From positions 115,697-179,696 of the forward strand of contig JAEUUZ010000023.1 in NCBI GenBank assembly GCA_016786765.1: a stretch of DNA of 64,000 nucleotides, read 5' to 3'. The number at the start of each line of letters is the position of its first letter. The stretch's first letter is position 1. The notes under the pieces were generated by a model. The model was not told where the DNA came from, ran no database searches, and was given only the letters and a program-made list of their open reading frames with translations. Below are positions 1 to 9,188 of the stretch, in pieces. The stretch is from Chitinophagales bacterium. Lineage in GTDB: Bacteria > Bacteroidota > Bacteroidia > Chitinophagales > LD1. The position numbers and the translations under genes were made by a program.

Positions 1-1804
1 GCTGGTTACTTTATCGGGCAATGGCGGCCCCATGCAGGTAACGAACAACAAAGCCACCTTCCCAACACAAGTGGGGAATCCTGTAACAAGCACCTTTACT
101 TGGAATACCTTGTGTGAACATATTCAACGATTGCCGTATACCATGGTGTTTAAAGCAGAGGATAACTACAGCACACCATTAGTAGATCAAGAAACGTGGT
201 TAATTAATGTGGTACCGCCACCGGTTAAAAATGTTACAGCCACTGCCATTCACAAGCAGATTACAGTGCGCTGGAATAGCTATGATTGCAGTTCTTTCGT
301 TAATTTCAGAGGCTTTTCGGTATGGCGAAAAATTGCCAGTAATCCGTTTACCCCTACCTATTGCGAAACCGGATTGGCCGGACGCGGATATACAAAAATT
401 GCAGACCGACTTACCGATACGTTTTTTGTAGACAATACGGCTATTCGCGGGAATGAATACTGCTACCGAATTTTAGCGCGCTTTACCAAAAAATCGCCAA
501 ACGGTATTTTTGAATGGGATGAAATTGAAAGTGTACCTTCTAACGAGGTTTGTATTTATTTGCCTTTGGATGTACCGGTGTTGACCAAAGTAAGCGTACA
601 AACAACCGATGCAACTACCGGCAAAATGGATATTGCTTGGACAAAACCCAAAGCGGGCGGAACTAACCTAGATACCTTACTTGACCCACCTCCATACCGA
701 TTTGACTTGTATCGTTCTACAGGATACAATGTAGCTTCGCCTCAGTTGGTGTATAGCGTTACCAAAAATACTTACTACGACTTGAACGATACGATATTCA
801 CTGATTTGAATTTGAATACCGAATTGAATCCATATACCTATCAAGTTTATTTTTATTCGCAGGCCGATACCATTGGCAGTTCAGATCCTGCATCATCGGT
901 GTATTTGAGTATTGGTGCCAGCGATCAGAAATTGAATTTGAGTTGGGATTTTAACACGCCTTGGGCGAATGATACATTCCATGTATTCAAGCGCGATAAC
1001 GGCACTGGTTTGTTTAATTATTTGGCCACAACTAATGTGAAAACACTTACCGATACTGCATTGACCAATGATACTACCTATTGTTACTACATCAAATCGT
1101 TTGGGCATTATACTAATCCGTTAATTCAACGACCGCTCATCAATTTGTCGGAGATACAATGTGCCGCTCCAAAAGATACCATTGCTCCTTGTCCTCCGGT
1201 TTTAGAGGTTTCCAATCAGTGTTCGAACTTGAGTTCTGATACTTTTGTGTATGCCAACTTTTTGAAATGGCATAACTATACGGATAGCTGTGGGGCCGAT
1301 GTGGTGAAGTACAAAATTTATTTCCAACGCGATACAACAACCGGATTTCAATATGTTGATTCTACCGGTAATATCAGTGATACAACATATACTCATCAAC
1401 TCCTTGAAAGCTTGGCCGGTTGCTATGTTGTAACAGCGATAGACCGATTAGGGAATGAAAGTCCGAAAACGAATACAGTTTGTATAGATAATTGCCCGGT
1501 GTATGAGCTGCCAAATACCTTTACGCCAAATGGTGATGGGGCGAATGATTTCTTTACCCCGAGAAAACCTTACCGCTTTGTGTCGAGAGTAGAGTTTAAA
1601 GTCTTTAATCGCTGGGGGGAAAAGGTGTTTGAAACTACTGATCCGGAATTGAAGTGGAACGGACAAGATCAGAAAACAGGAAAAGATTTGCCGGATGGGG
1701 TGTACTATTATGCCGGTTATTATTACGAACAACATTATGGAGCTGAAGTGAAGAAACCGTTGCCATCCAAAAAAGGAGGTGGGTTTATTGAGTTGCTCCG
1801 CTAA
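1..1804 (+). CDS. T9SS type B sorted surface protein with fibronectin-like repeats (5' end cut by window)
   Basis: The frame is open from base 2, so the protein starts upstream and about 600 C-terminal residues are visible. Several beta-rich modules follow each other, with fibronectin III-like WxxxD and YRSTGYNVASP-type strands. The last ~90 residues are the gliding-motility-associated C-terminal (CHU_C, type B sorting) domain: NTFTPNGDGANDFF, then FNRWGEKVFET, then WNGQDQ and DLPDGVYYY. Known role of that domain: it directs export through the type IX secretion system and attachment to the cell surface. The protein is therefore probably an exported adhesin or surface-layer component. Its specific ligand cannot be told. 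ribE follows 15 bases after the stop. Confidence 0.9.
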   Translation, partial: LVTLSGNGGPMQVTNNKATFPTQVGNPVTSTFTWNTLCEHIQRLPYTMVFKAEDNYSTPLVDQETWLINVVPPPVKNVTATAIHKQITVRWNSYDCSSFVNFRGFSVWRKIASNPFTPTYCETGLAGRGYTKIADRLTDTFFVDNTAIRGNEYCYRILARFTKKSPNGIFEWDEIESVPSNEVCIYLPLDVPVLTKVSVQTTDATTGKMDIAWTKPKAGGTNLDTLLDPPPYRFDLYRSTGYNVASPQLVYSVTKNTYYDLNDTIFTDLNLNTELNPYTYQVYFYSQADTIGSSDPASSVYLSIGASDQKLNLSWDFNTPWANDTFHVFKRDNGTGLFNYLATTNVKTLTDTALTNDTTYCYYIKSFGHYTNPLIQRPLINLSEIQCAAPKDTIAPCPPVLEVSNQCSNLSSDTFVYANFLKWHNYTDSCGADVVKYKIYFQRDTTTGFQYVDSTGNISDTTYTHQLLESLAGCYVVTAIDRLGNESPKTNTVCIDNCPVYELPNTFTPNGDGANDFFTPRKPYRFVSRVEFKVFNRWGEKVFETTDPELKWNGQDQKTGKDLPDGVYYYAGYYYEQHYGAEVKKPLPSKKGGGFIELLR

Positions 1805-1819
1805 TGCAAAACACAAAAT

Positions 1820-2410
1820 ATGTTTACCGGAATTATTGAAACAATTGGGAAAGTGGTGGCCATTGAAACGAATGGCGTTTGTGTAGATTTTGTTATTCAA
1901 TCAGCTATTTCTTCGCAGTTGAAAATTGATCAAAGTGTTTCACACAATGGTGCCTGCTTAACCGTGGTGGAACTGAGTGAAGATTCACATCGTGTAACGG
2001 CTGTGCCGGAAACATTAGCAAAAACAAATTTAGGGCAGTTAAAAGCTGGAGATGTAGTGAATTTGGAACGTTGTACCATAGTTGGCGGAAGATTAGACGG
2101 ACATATTGTTTCTGGCCATGTAGATGCAACCGGAACCTGTGTGCATGTATTGGAAAATCAAAACAGTTGGGTGTTTACGTTTCGTTATTTGCCTTCTGCT
2201 AATGCGTTGGTGGTAGAGAAAGGGTCAATTTGTATTAACGGTATAAGTCTAACCGTTTTTGATGTGCATGATGATGTGTTTTCTGTAGCTATCATTCCAT
2301 ACACATACGAGCACACGAATATTCATGCCGTGAAAGCGGGGTCAACAGTGAATTTGGAGTTTGATGTTATTGGGAAATATGTAGCAAGGATAACTTCCTT
2401 CAAACAGTAG
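1820..2410 (+). CDS. ribE: riboflavin synthase alpha chain
   Basis: 196 residues, usual family length. It dismutates two 6,7-dimethyl-8-ribityllumazine molecules into riboflavin and a pyrimidinedione, the last step of riboflavin synthesis, in the cytoplasm. The N-terminus MFTGIIETIGKV is diagnostic. The two lumazine-binding barrels are seen as an internal repeat: SHNGACLTV with DVVNLERC in the first half, INGISLTV with TVNLEFD in the second, joined by GHIVSGHVDATG. It lies 15 bases after an unrelated surface-protein gene, so cotranscription would be incidental. No riboswitch is visible upstream, because the space is too small. Confidence 0.95.
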   Translation: MFTGIIETIGKVVAIETNGVCVDFVIQSAISSQLKIDQSVSHNGACLTVVELSEDSHRVTAVPETLAKTNLGQLKAGDVVNLERCTIVGGRLDGHIVSGHVDATGTCVHVLENQNSWVFTFRYLPSANALVVEKGSICINGISLTVFDVHDDVFSVAIIPYTYEHTNIHAVKAGSTVNLEFDVIGKYVARITSFKQ

Positions 2411-2468
2411 TATTCCTATTCGTTTTTCACTTTTTTTCCTTTTCTTTAGCCAACAAAAAGAAAGCGCT

Positions 2469-3158
2469 TTGAAACTATCGATTATCATGCCTGTCTTTAA
2501 TGAAGCAAAAACCATTCGCGAGATTATTGCGAAGGTGCAGGCAGTACCCCTCGAAAAAGAATTGGTGATCGTAGACGATTGCTCTACCGATGGCACCACC
2601 GACATTCTTCGTAATGAATATGACGGAAAATTCGATAACGTTCAAGTATTATATCACTCGGTGAACAAAGGAAAATCGGCCGGTATACGCACCGGAATTC
2701 CGCATGCTACAGGCGATATTATTTCTATTCAGGATGGAGATTTGGAAACCGACCCGAACGATTTTATTGCCTTAACCGCACCAATTAGAAGTGGTGAAGC
2801 GCAAGTGGTGTATGGTTCGCGGTATTTGAACCCGAAAGAGGCACATTTGTATTTATCGTATCAATTGGGCGGAAGAGTTTTATCTACCGCTGTAAATGTG
2901 CTATACGGTCAGCGTATTACCGATGAACCTACATGTTATAAAGTGTTTCGGGCTGATATATTAAAGTCGATAAAGTTAACCTACGATCGCTTTGAATTTT
3001 GTCCGGAAGTAACGGCCAAAGTGTCGAAGTTAGGATATAAGATTAAAGAATTGCCGATGAACTATTACCCACGTTCTTTTGACGAAGGGAAAAAAGTGAA
3101 CTGGAAAGATGGCGTGAAAGCCTTGTGGGTGTTGTTAAAATTCAGGTTTGTCAATTAA
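2469..3158 (+). CDS. family 2 glycosyltransferase, polyprenyl-phosphate sugar transferase type
   Basis: 229 residues with a GT-A fold: MKLSIIMPVFNEAKTI at the start, VDDCSTDGT at residues 35-43, and the metal-binding DxD as QDGDLETDP around residues 88-96. The sequence resembles dolichyl/polyprenyl-phosphate mannosyl- or glucosyltransferases, which load a sugar from a nucleotide onto a lipid carrier at the inner membrane. No C-terminal membrane segments are seen. The start is TTG at 2469, because the first beta strand (KLSIIMPV) lies before the first ATG at 2487. The next genes encode GT-C-like membrane enzymes that would use such lipid-linked sugars, which makes a shared pathway likely but unproven. 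Confidence 0.85.
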   Translation: MKLSIIMPVFNEAKTIREIIAKVQAVPLEKELVIVDDCSTDGTTDILRNEYDGKFDNVQVLYHSVNKGKSAGIRTGIPHATGDIISIQDGDLETDPNDFIALTAPIRSGEAQVVYGSRYLNPKEAHLYLSYQLGGRVLSTAVNVLYGQRITDEPTCYKVFRADILKSIKLTYDRFEFCPEVTAKVSKLGYKIKELPMNYYPRSFDEGKKVNWKDGVKALWVLLKFRFVN

Positions 3159-3160
3159 TT

Positions 3161-3691
3161 ATGAAACAAGAACAAAATAATCCGGGTTTGTTGCGGAGGA
3201 ATCTGCTAGTGGCCTTTATACTTGGAGTGATATTATTACTCCTCTACGTTTCTGTGCCCGGTTATCATTGGGCGATTACAGAAATGGCGGTGCGTAACAA
3301 AGAACTTATCGATCGTATTGAAACCAGACGGCTAAACACAAATATGCCCGAGCTGACAATGGACGATAAGCGTTTGTTCAAGATCAGTAACTACTGGTAT
3401 TTGAAATATTTGCGCGAAAATACACCGGAGAATGCGGTTATTCTTTTACCTCCACATTCGGCTATTGATACATCTGACGAGATGAAATTTCTGAACAGTG
3501 CCGAATGGGTAGAGTACTTTATTTTCCCGCGTTTGTGTGTGGGTGAAGACGATAAAGAAAAGAGCAAAGCTTTGTATGCCAAGGTAACACATGTGGCTAT
3601 CGTTAACGGTTGGGGTTACGATAAACTCCACTATTCGCCCGAGAAACGCACTAGCGAAATTGTATTGCCCATTGATTCTCTAAAAAAGTAA
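3161..3691 (+). CDS. single-span membrane protein, GT-C partner candidate (paralogue 1)
   Basis: 176 residues from ATG 3161; an in-frame upstream ATG at 3125 lies inside the previous gene. A cytoplasmic basic stretch (LLRRN) is followed by one transmembrane helix (residues ~15-35), then an extracytoplasmic domain. I do not recognise a named family. It is clearly paralogous to the gene at 6517-7092: both have ENTPENAVILLPP / NETPESAVILLPP, WVEYFIFPRLCVGED / WITYFLYPRVVVYED, and a VNGWGYDK / INGWGIDK motif. Each copy is next to one of two paralogous GT-C-like genes, so a partner or accessory role for that enzyme is inferred. Confidence 0.75.
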   Translation: MKQEQNNPGLLRRNLLVAFILGVILLLLYVSVPGYHWAITEMAVRNKELIDRIETRRLNTNMPELTMDDKRLFKISNYWYLKYLRENTPENAVILLPPHSAIDTSDEMKFLNSAEWVEYFIFPRLCVGEDDKEKSKALYAKVTHVAIVNGWGYDKLHYSPEKRTSEIVLPIDSLKK

Positions 3692-3709
3692 ATCGTCAAT
3701 TTTACAGCC

Positions 3710-5095
3710 ATGATGTTATTTGTAGGAATTTTGATGTTGTATGTGACTGGTGCAAGTATTCTTGTTCGCTTTGGCACTCGGTTTAGCTGGAAAGAAATGA
3801 TTTCTTTTTCGTTTCTGTTAGGTATAGCCGCGCAAACGTTTTTCATGTTCATAGCTGATTTAATTGGTTTTGGATTCACACATTTGGTGCTCTTTTTTGC
3901 CAGTTTCGCTTTGGTGATATTTAGCTACGATTTGTTGTACAGTTATTATCAAGAGCACAGACAAAACATTAAACTACCTGCGTTTTCGTTGGGTACGCTC
4001 AATTATCCTGCCGCTTTATTGTTCTTGCTGATTCTTGTGTTGTTTTATATTATCGCACAGAAAAACCTTTATTGGCCGGCTGCGGAGCACGATTCTATTG
4101 CCTCGTTCGACAAACTGGGCATGGTGATGGCATTAGAAGGAAAAATAAAAATCAGCTTGTTTCAATACAATTTGCAAGGTTCAGGAGGGATTTATCCGCC
4201 ATTATTTCACGGAGGAATAGCCTATATGTATCTCTTTGGAGCAGAATCGCCAAAGATTATCACTACGCTATTCTATGCCTCGTTATTGCTTTCTTTTTAT
4301 GCTTTGTGCAAGAAATATGTGAGCGCAATCAATGCCTTGTTCTTCACCTTGTTGCTGGAAATGGTTCCGGAAATGTATTCGCACGCTGCTTTGTTGTTGG
4401 GAAATATTCCAACAACGGCCAATGTTGCAGCTGCAGGAATAACCTTGTTCTATTGGATCGATAAGCGCGAAAATGCCTATTTGTGGCTTTCTGCTACGTT
4501 TATTGCTTTGTCGCTTTGGACAAGAAATGACACCGTAGGTTTTGCAGTTGCTGCAGTTGCAGTGGTGGCTTGGGTTTTAGCTAAAGAAAAAGATTGGAAA
4601 CGAATCGCTATTTATACTGCAGTGTCGTTTTCTACGTTAATACTTTGGACACTTTACCTTCAACTTAAGATTGATATTCCTCAATCATCGCGTTTTGTGG
4701 ATCACTTCGGATTTGATGCACATAAAATGGAAGTGATGATATTATATGTGTTATCAATGTTATCGTGGTTGCAGTTTGGCACCATGTCGCCCGGTCATTT
4801 GTTGTATGGTTTAGCCTTCATTCTGCCAATCATTATCATATTGTTGAATTTCAAAAACATTCGGAAGGATCATACCGCGAAACTGGTTTTTATCTTTATT
4901 TCGTTTGTGGTGTACTTTTTGATTTTCTTTATGCTTGACGAGAAAAAGCAAGCTGCAACAATTTCGGAATTAATGGAATCATCATTCAAACGCGGTATGT
5001 TTTGTTTTATTCCGTTATTGTTGTTTTATGCTTCAACTTCGAGTATAGCTAATTCATTTTCTACATGGGTAGAAAACTTCCGACTCGGAAAATAA
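3710..5095 (+). CDS. polytopic membrane protein, GT-C glycosyltransferase-like (paralogue 1)
   Basis: 461 residues, about ten or more hydrophobic helices. After the third or fourth helix comes YWPAAEHDSIASFD (E126, D128), placed like the acidic metal/substrate motif in the first outer loop of GT-C enzymes (ArnT, PMT, GT39/83). Further marks are YPPL, PEMYSHAAL and SLWTRND. GT-C enzymes move a sugar from a polyprenyl-phosphate donor on the outer face of the inner membrane. This assignment is by topology and motif position, not by a named family. It is homologous over its whole length to the gene on the opposite strand at 5102-6466, and the two stop codons are separated by only six bases. Confidence 0.65.
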   Translation: MMLFVGILMLYVTGASILVRFGTRFSWKEMISFSFLLGIAAQTFFMFIADLIGFGFTHLVLFFASFALVIFSYDLLYSYYQEHRQNIKLPAFSLGTLNYPAALLFLLILVLFYIIAQKNLYWPAAEHDSIASFDKLGMVMALEGKIKISLFQYNLQGSGGIYPPLFHGGIAYMYLFGAESPKIITTLFYASLLLSFYALCKKYVSAINALFFTLLLEMVPEMYSHAALLLGNIPTTANVAAAGITLFYWIDKRENAYLWLSATFIALSLWTRNDTVGFAVAAVAVVAWVLAKEKDWKRIAIYTAVSFSTLILWTLYLQLKIDIPQSSRFVDHFGFDAHKMEVMILYVLSMLSWLQFGTMSPGHLLYGLAFILPIIIILLNFKNIRKDHTAKLVFIFISFVVYFLIFFMLDEKKQAATISELMESSFKRGMFCFIPLLLFYASTSSIANSFSTWVENFRLGK

Positions 5096-5101
5096 AATAC
5101 A

Positions 5102-6466
5102 TTAAAACGTTAGCCAGCTATTCAACTTTTCGAACACCCAATTGATGTGTTTGCTCATGGCTGCATAAGCCAAGCCAAGTGGTGCGTATACGAATAAGCC
5201 TCGTTTATATCCTGAAAGCATCCAACCGCCATTGCTAAACAAAGTTCCATCGGTGTTATCCATTTGGTAATACAGCAAAGTGTATCCACCAAGGGCTACT
5301 GCAATGATGAATAGGAACGCCCAATTGTCTTTTTTGATAATAGCCGGAATGTTTACTAATACTGCCAAAACAAATATCCAGAAGGTCCATGCATACGTTT
5401 GAGGATTCGTCATTATACCCCAAGCAGTAGAAAGTACTTGTCCTAATTTTTCTGAATTCCAAAACAAGTGATCGATGAAAAAACCTCCTTGCGACTTAGG
5501 AATTACTGTTTTTGAGTACAGGCTCCAAATCACAAAGGTGCTCATGGATGCGCCAATAAATAAAAGTGGTTTTATGTTTTTTTCTTTCACCAAAACAAAT
5601 GCAGATACGAGCAACAATGCTCCGGTCACCATTACCACATCTGAACGCGTCCACATCCCCAATGCCATGAGTAGTGCTGAGATAGCTAAAAAGCCCGGTA
5701 CTCTTTTTTCATACCATACTAAAAAACTTAATACCGCTCCAGCGGTATAAACTGTACACGGGTAATTAGTGAGGGAGAATGCCCCATGTGCAAACATCTC
5801 AGGCGTAATCACCATAAACAAGGTGAAGAAAATAGCGCTGGTGGAACTCACAAATCTTCTGAGCAATGCATAAAATAAGAATACCCACGGCACAAAGAAA
5901 AGGGTGTTAATTAACTTTGGCGTGTCCATGCCATTCATGTAACAAATAGCATTGTTAAGTGCCAATAAAGGTGGATAGAGTAAACGAGGGCCGCAACCTT
6001 CAACTATGGCTTTGTTCGTTAGAATCGAATTTGCTAAATGCCCTTCATGCGCAATGGCCTTCGATAATAAATCGTAGCCTTCAATGGTATCGAATTCTGC
6101 CGGTGGCCAGTACAAACATTTAGTAGTAATTCCCCATACTAAATAGGTTGTCATACCTGCAAATACAAGCCACACCAAGTTGAACCATTTGAAATCAGGT
6201 TTAATCACCGGCTTTTCAAATGGTCTGATGCCTTTGAAATGCAAGAAGGCTAATACGCCAACACAAATGGCAATACAAAGCAACAGTAGGAGCTGCAAGT
6301 ATCCTAAAGTAATTGTATGAAAAAGAATATCGCTTATGAACATGAATAAGCTACTTAATCCTAATCCAATTGGAAAGGCAAATGCCAGTTTTTCGAGCAG
6401 CGTGAAATGATTTGAAATTGTAGTGACAAGAATAAATCCTGTAATAAATATTAAAACAAATAGCAT
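5102..6466 (-). CDS. polytopic membrane protein, GT-C glycosyltransferase-like (paralogue 2)
   Basis: 454 residues, the mirror-image paralogue of the gene at 3710-5095. Shared blocks are LYWPPAEFDTIEGYD (E124, D126) against LYWPAAEHDSIASFD, YPPLLALNNA, PEMFAHGA, MWTRSD, and a long run of aligned helices. It adds CGPRLLYPP in the first outer loop, which the other copy lacks. The role inferred is transfer of a lipid-linked sugar outside the inner membrane. It is convergent with paralogue 1 and lies downstream of its own small membrane partner (6517-7092). Substrate unknown. Confidence 0.65.
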   Translation of the reverse strand: MLFVLIFITGFILVTTISNHFTLLEKLAFAFPIGLGLSSLFMFISDILFHTITLGYLQLLLLLCIAICVGVLAFLHFKGIRPFEKPVIKPDFKWFNLVWLVFAGMTTYLVWGITTKCLYWPPAEFDTIEGYDLLSKAIAHEGHLANSILTNKAIVEGCGPRLLYPPLLALNNAICYMNGMDTPKLINTLFFVPWVFLFYALLRRFVSSTSAIFFTLFMVITPEMFAHGAFSLTNYPCTVYTAGAVLSFLVWYEKRVPGFLAISALLMALGMWTRSDVVMVTGALLLVSAFVLVKEKNIKPLLFIGASMSTFVIWSLYSKTVIPKSQGGFFIDHLFWNSEKLGQVLSTAWGIMTNPQTYAWTFWIFVLAVLVNIPAIIKKDNWAFLFIIAVALGGYTLLYYQMDNTDGTLFSNGGWMLSGYKRGLFVYAPLGLAYAAMSKHINWVFEKLNSWLTF

Positions 6467-6516
6467 AGTAGACGATCTTTAGTTAGGGCAATGAATACAA
6501 TAAAAATTAGGGCAAA

Positions 6517-7092
6517 TTATTTTAGTTTCAAAATCATGAACGGCTCCGGTTTCTCAATGGGAGGCGATACTTTGTCGATTCCCCAGCCGTTAATCGATAC
6601 CAAGTAATTGGCTTTTGCATAATTGGGATTAGTAGCTTTTTCATCTTCGTATACAACAACACGCGGATACAAAAAATAAGTAATCCATGGTAAATCGGGC
6701 GCACTTTTGAAGCCTACATCCGTAAACGTTTTCTTGGGTGGTAAGAGAATAACAGCAGATTCAGGTGTTTCGTTCTTCATTTTGTATACATAAGTAATTT
6801 CACCTTGTCCCCACTTGGCTTCATACTTTTGTTGTGTATTCAAATCGGGGTGCTGCTCTATAGTTTTTAAGTTATTGGCTAACATGGTGTTGAACAGCCA
6901 ATCGTAGCCGTTTTGGCTCTCTTCGTTGTGTTGAAACAAAATCATTAAAAAGATACCTGCAACAAAAGCACCACCCACATTGGCAACCACTTTCATGAAC
7001 TTTCCGGACGATTCGGTTTCCGGCTTTTTAATAGCTTTCGCTTGTGAGGCTCGGTTTTTTGGCTCAGGCTTAACGTGTTTATTTTCTTTCAT
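6517..7092 (-). CDS. single-span membrane protein, GT-C partner candidate (paralogue 2)
   Basis: 191 residues from ATG at 7092; the frame also offers TTG at 7098. A charged cytoplasmic N-terminus rich in Lys (about 35 residues) is followed by one membrane helix (VGGAFVAGIFLMILF) and an outer domain. The outer domain shares NETPESAVILLPP, WITYFLYPRVVVYED and INGWGIDK with the protein at 3161-3691. It starts the leftward pair with the GT-C-like gene at 5102-6466, 50 bases downstream. Family not recognised; conserved pairing with the GT-C-like gene argues for joint function. Confidence 0.75.
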   Translation of the reverse strand: MKENKHVKPEPKNRASQAKAIKKPETESSGKFMKVVANVGGAFVAGIFLMILFQHNEESQNGYDWLFNTMLANNLKTIEQHPDLNTQQKYEAKWGQGEITYVYKMKNETPESAVILLPPKKTFTDVGFKSAPDLPWITYFLYPRVVVYEDEKATNPNYAKANYLVSINGWGIDKVSPPIEKPEPFMILKLK

Positions 7093-7332
7093 GGGCAATT
7101 GATGTTATGGATACGTGTTCAAGAATAGGAAATATTATTGGGAGAGCGAAGCGTCTTTATATTGTATGAAAAAGATAGGCAGTTTATCCTATAAATCGTA
7201 TTTCAAAATAGAAGAAGTGAAAAACTTCCCCCTCAAATAGCCTTTCGGAAAGGAGTAAATATTGTTTTTGAGTATAATTTTCACTGAAAATCAATTAATT
7301 ATGGGTCACTGTCCAATTTTTTCAGAGAAATA
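7093..7332. other. divergent intergenic region before the rpsC promoter
   Basis: This 240-base stretch separates the leftward membrane-protein gene from the rpsC promoter. No coding potential or RNA gene is evident. A weak inverted repeat around CCTTTCGGAAAGG (near 7240) is too short to call a terminator. Confidence 0.4.
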
Positions 7333-7363
7333 TTTGATAGAGTGTGGATAAACTATATCTTTG
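7333..7363 (+). promoter_or_regulatory. rpsC operon promoter, Bacteroidota type, with DnaA-box-like spacer
   Basis: TTTG at 7333-7336, exactly 19 bases, then TATCTTTG at 7356-7363: a perfect match to the Bacteroidota TTTG-N19-TAnnTTTG promoter. The spacer holds TGTGGATAA at 7343-7351, the reverse complement of the DnaA-box consensus. The initiation region GCGTTCC is shared with the rplE promoter at 44543-44573. Predicted transcription start is about 7370, giving a leader of roughly 34 bases. Confidence 0.85.
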
Positions 7364-7403
7364 CGTTCCCTTTTTCAGAAATAGATAAAAAAATAATAAC
7401 CGA

Positions 7404-8165
7404 ATGGGTCACAAAACGAGTCCGATAGCAAACAGATTAGGCATCACCAAAGGATGGGATAGCAATTGGTATGGTGGAAAAGATTCTGCTCAGAAATTAG
7501 TTGAAGATGCTAAAATCAGAACGTATATCAATGCGCGTATCAATAAAGGAGGTATTAGCCGTATTGTTATTGAGCGTACGTTAAAACGAATCACTGTAAC
7601 AATTCACACTTCTCGTCCGGGAATTATTATCGGTCGTGGTGGAAATGAAGTAGATCGTTTGAAAGAAGAGTTGAAAAAATTGACATCTAAAGATGTTCAA
7701 ATCAATATCGTAGAAATCCGCAGACCGGAGTTGGATGCTGCAATCGTTGGCGAAACTATCGCAAAACAATTGGAAGCGCGTATCAACTATAGAAGAGCCC
7801 TTAAAATGGCTATCGCTTCTGCAATGCGTATGGGAGCTGAAGGAATCAAAATCAAAGTTTCTGGCCGTATCGGTGGAGCAGAGATGGCACGTTCTGAGGA
7901 GTACAAACAAGGAAGAACTCCTCTACATACTTGGAGAGCAGATATCGACTACGCATTGAGCGAGGCGTTAACTGTATACGGAAAATTGGGCATTAAAGTA
8001 TGGGTTTGCAAAGGAGAAATCTACGGCAAAAAAGAATTGGTGAGTTCATCATCATTAGAGCAAGGTGCAACCGGTCCGGCTGGTCAACAACAAGGACAAG
8101 GAGGTAGAGACGGAGGTCGTCAACCGCGCAGAGATGGTGGAAGAGCAAGAGCACCTAAGAAATAA
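7404..8165 (+). CDS. rpsC: 30S ribosomal protein S3
   Basis: 253 residues, slightly longer than usual because of a C-terminal Gln/Gly/Arg-rich low-complexity tail of about 35 residues. The start [20 protein letters not shown] is typical. The KH RNA-binding loop is [13 protein letters not shown]3 binds 16S rRNA at the mRNA entry channel of the 30S head. It is the first gene of the transcription unit here; rplV and rpsS, its usual upstream neighbours, are absent. It is directly preceded by its own promoter. Confidence 0.98.
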   Translation: MGHKTSPIANRLGITKGWDSNWYGGKDSAQKLVEDAKIRTYINARINKGGISRIVIERTLKRITVTIHTSRPGIIIGRGGNEVDRLKEELKKLTSKDVQINIVEIRRPELDAAIVGETIAKQLEARINYRRALKMAIASAMRMGAEGIKIKVSGRIGGAEMARSEEYKQGRTPLHTWRADIDYALSEALTVYGKLGIKVWVCKGEIYGKKELVSSSSLEQGATGPAGQQQGQGGRDGGRQPRRDGGRARAPKK

Positions 8166-8194
8166 ATTTACGGAAAAGATAAAATAGTCAGGAG

Positions 8195-8629
8195 ATGTTA
8201 TTACCTAAACGTACAAAGTTCAGAAAGCCCCAGAAAGGCAGAAATAAAAACACAGCTACTCGTGGAGCGGAAATCGCTTTTGGTGTTTTCGGTTTGAAAA
8301 CATTAGAGTACTGCAAAATCACAAACAAACAAATCGAATCTGCAAGGGTTGCGGTTACACGTTTCATGAAGCGTGAAGGAAAAGTTTGGATTCGTATATT
8401 CCCTGACAAAGCGATTACACGCAAACCGCTAGAGGTAAGGATGGGTAAAGGTAAAGGTAATCCGGAAGGATGGTGTGCACCTGTTAAGCCGGGAATGTTA
8501 TTGTTCGAATGTGATGGCGTTTCTCGCGAAGTTGCAGAAGAAGCAATGCGTTTGGCTGCTCAGAAATTGCCGGTGAAAACCAAATTTGTGGTGCGTAGAG
8601 ATGCTGTTGAGTATAACGAGGTAGCATAA
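8195..8629 (+). CDS. rplP: 50S ribosomal protein L16
   Basis: 144 residues, with the typical [16 protein letters not shown] start, the [10 protein letters not shown] loop and the [16 protein letters not shown] segment. L16 sits near the A site and peptidyl-transferase centre of the 50S subunit. Second gene of the rpsC-rplX operon, 29 bases after rpsC. The start codon has AGGAG-like bases close by, unusual in this genome, but they are probably too close to act as a ribosome binding site. Confidence 0.98.
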   Translation: MLLPKRTKFRKPQKGRNKNTATRGAEIAFGVFGLKTLEYCKITNKQIESARVAVTRFMKREGKVWIRIFPDKAITRKPLEVRMGKGKGNPEGWCAPVKPGMLLFECDGVSREVAEEAMRLAAQKLPVKTKFVVRRDAVEYNEVA

Positions 8630-8664
8630 TATCCAAGTAGATAACTGATATAAATAAAAAGAAA

Positions 8665-8874
8665 ATGGCCGCTAAAAACACAAAGAAAACAGATCTTTCT
8701 AGCTTAGACGATGCAGCATTGGCATCTCGTATCGCAGCAGAAAAAGCAGATTTGCAACGTTCTACTTTTTCTCACGCTATTGCAGCGATTGAGAATCCGA
8801 TGAGCCTTAGAGTTCAACGTAGAGGTATAGCTCAGTTGCTAACTGAACAAACCGCAAGAAAAAACAAAGCCTAA
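8665..8874 (+). CDS. rpmC: 50S ribosomal protein L29
   Basis: 69 residues. The C-terminal half ENPMSLRVQRRGIAQLLTEQ is the L29 signature (RxxRRxIARxxT) in a form common in Bacteroidota. L29 lies at the polypeptide exit tunnel of the 50S subunit, where signal recognition particle and trigger factor dock. The N-terminal Lys/Thr stretch is variable in the family. Its position between rplP and rpsQ is the standard S10 operon order. Confidence 0.95.
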   Translation: MAAKNTKKTDLSSLDDAALASRIAAEKADLQRSTFSHAIAAIENPMSLRVQRRGIAQLLTEQTARKNKA

Positions 8875-8903
8875 TTAATAAAGACGAACGAAATAGCTGA
8901 ATT

Positions 8904-9158
8904 ATGGAAAGAAATTTAAGAAAAGAGCGTGTTGGAGTTGTATTGAGTGACAAGATGGATAAGTCTATCACTGTTACTGAAGTAACTAAAATCAAACACC
9001 CAATCTACGGAAAGTTCATGAAACGTACTAAGAAGTATGTTGCACATGACGAGACGAACACTGCAAAACACGGTGATACTGTGAAAATTGCAGAAACTCG
9101 CCCAATGAGCAAAACGAAGAAGTGGAGATTGGTAGAGGTGGTAGAAAGAGCAAAATAA
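8904..9158 (+). CDS. rpsQ: 30S ribosomal protein S17
   Basis: 84 residues with the family blocks [38 protein letters not shown] and [21 protein letters not shown]17 is an OB-fold primary 16S rRNA-binding protein needed early in 30S assembly. It lies 29 bases after rpmC, in the standard order. Confidence 0.98.
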   Translation: MERNLRKERVGVVLSDKMDKSITVTEVTKIKHPIYGKFMKRTKKYVAHDETNTAKHGDTVKIAETRPMSKTKKWRLVEVVERAK

Positions 9159-9188
9159 TTTTGAAGATAAAGATTAAATAAAGTAATC

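Noticed and set aside
4072..4464. 130-codon frame within the GT-C-like gene
   Set aside because: It overlaps the real gene in another frame, and its translation is Cys/Arg-rich without hydrophobic periodicity.
7343..7351. Replication origin suggested by a perfect DnaA-box 9-mer
   Set aside because: Only single boxes are found, each inside a ribosomal promoter. There is no cluster of boxes, no dnaA or dnaN gene and no AT-rich unwinding tract.
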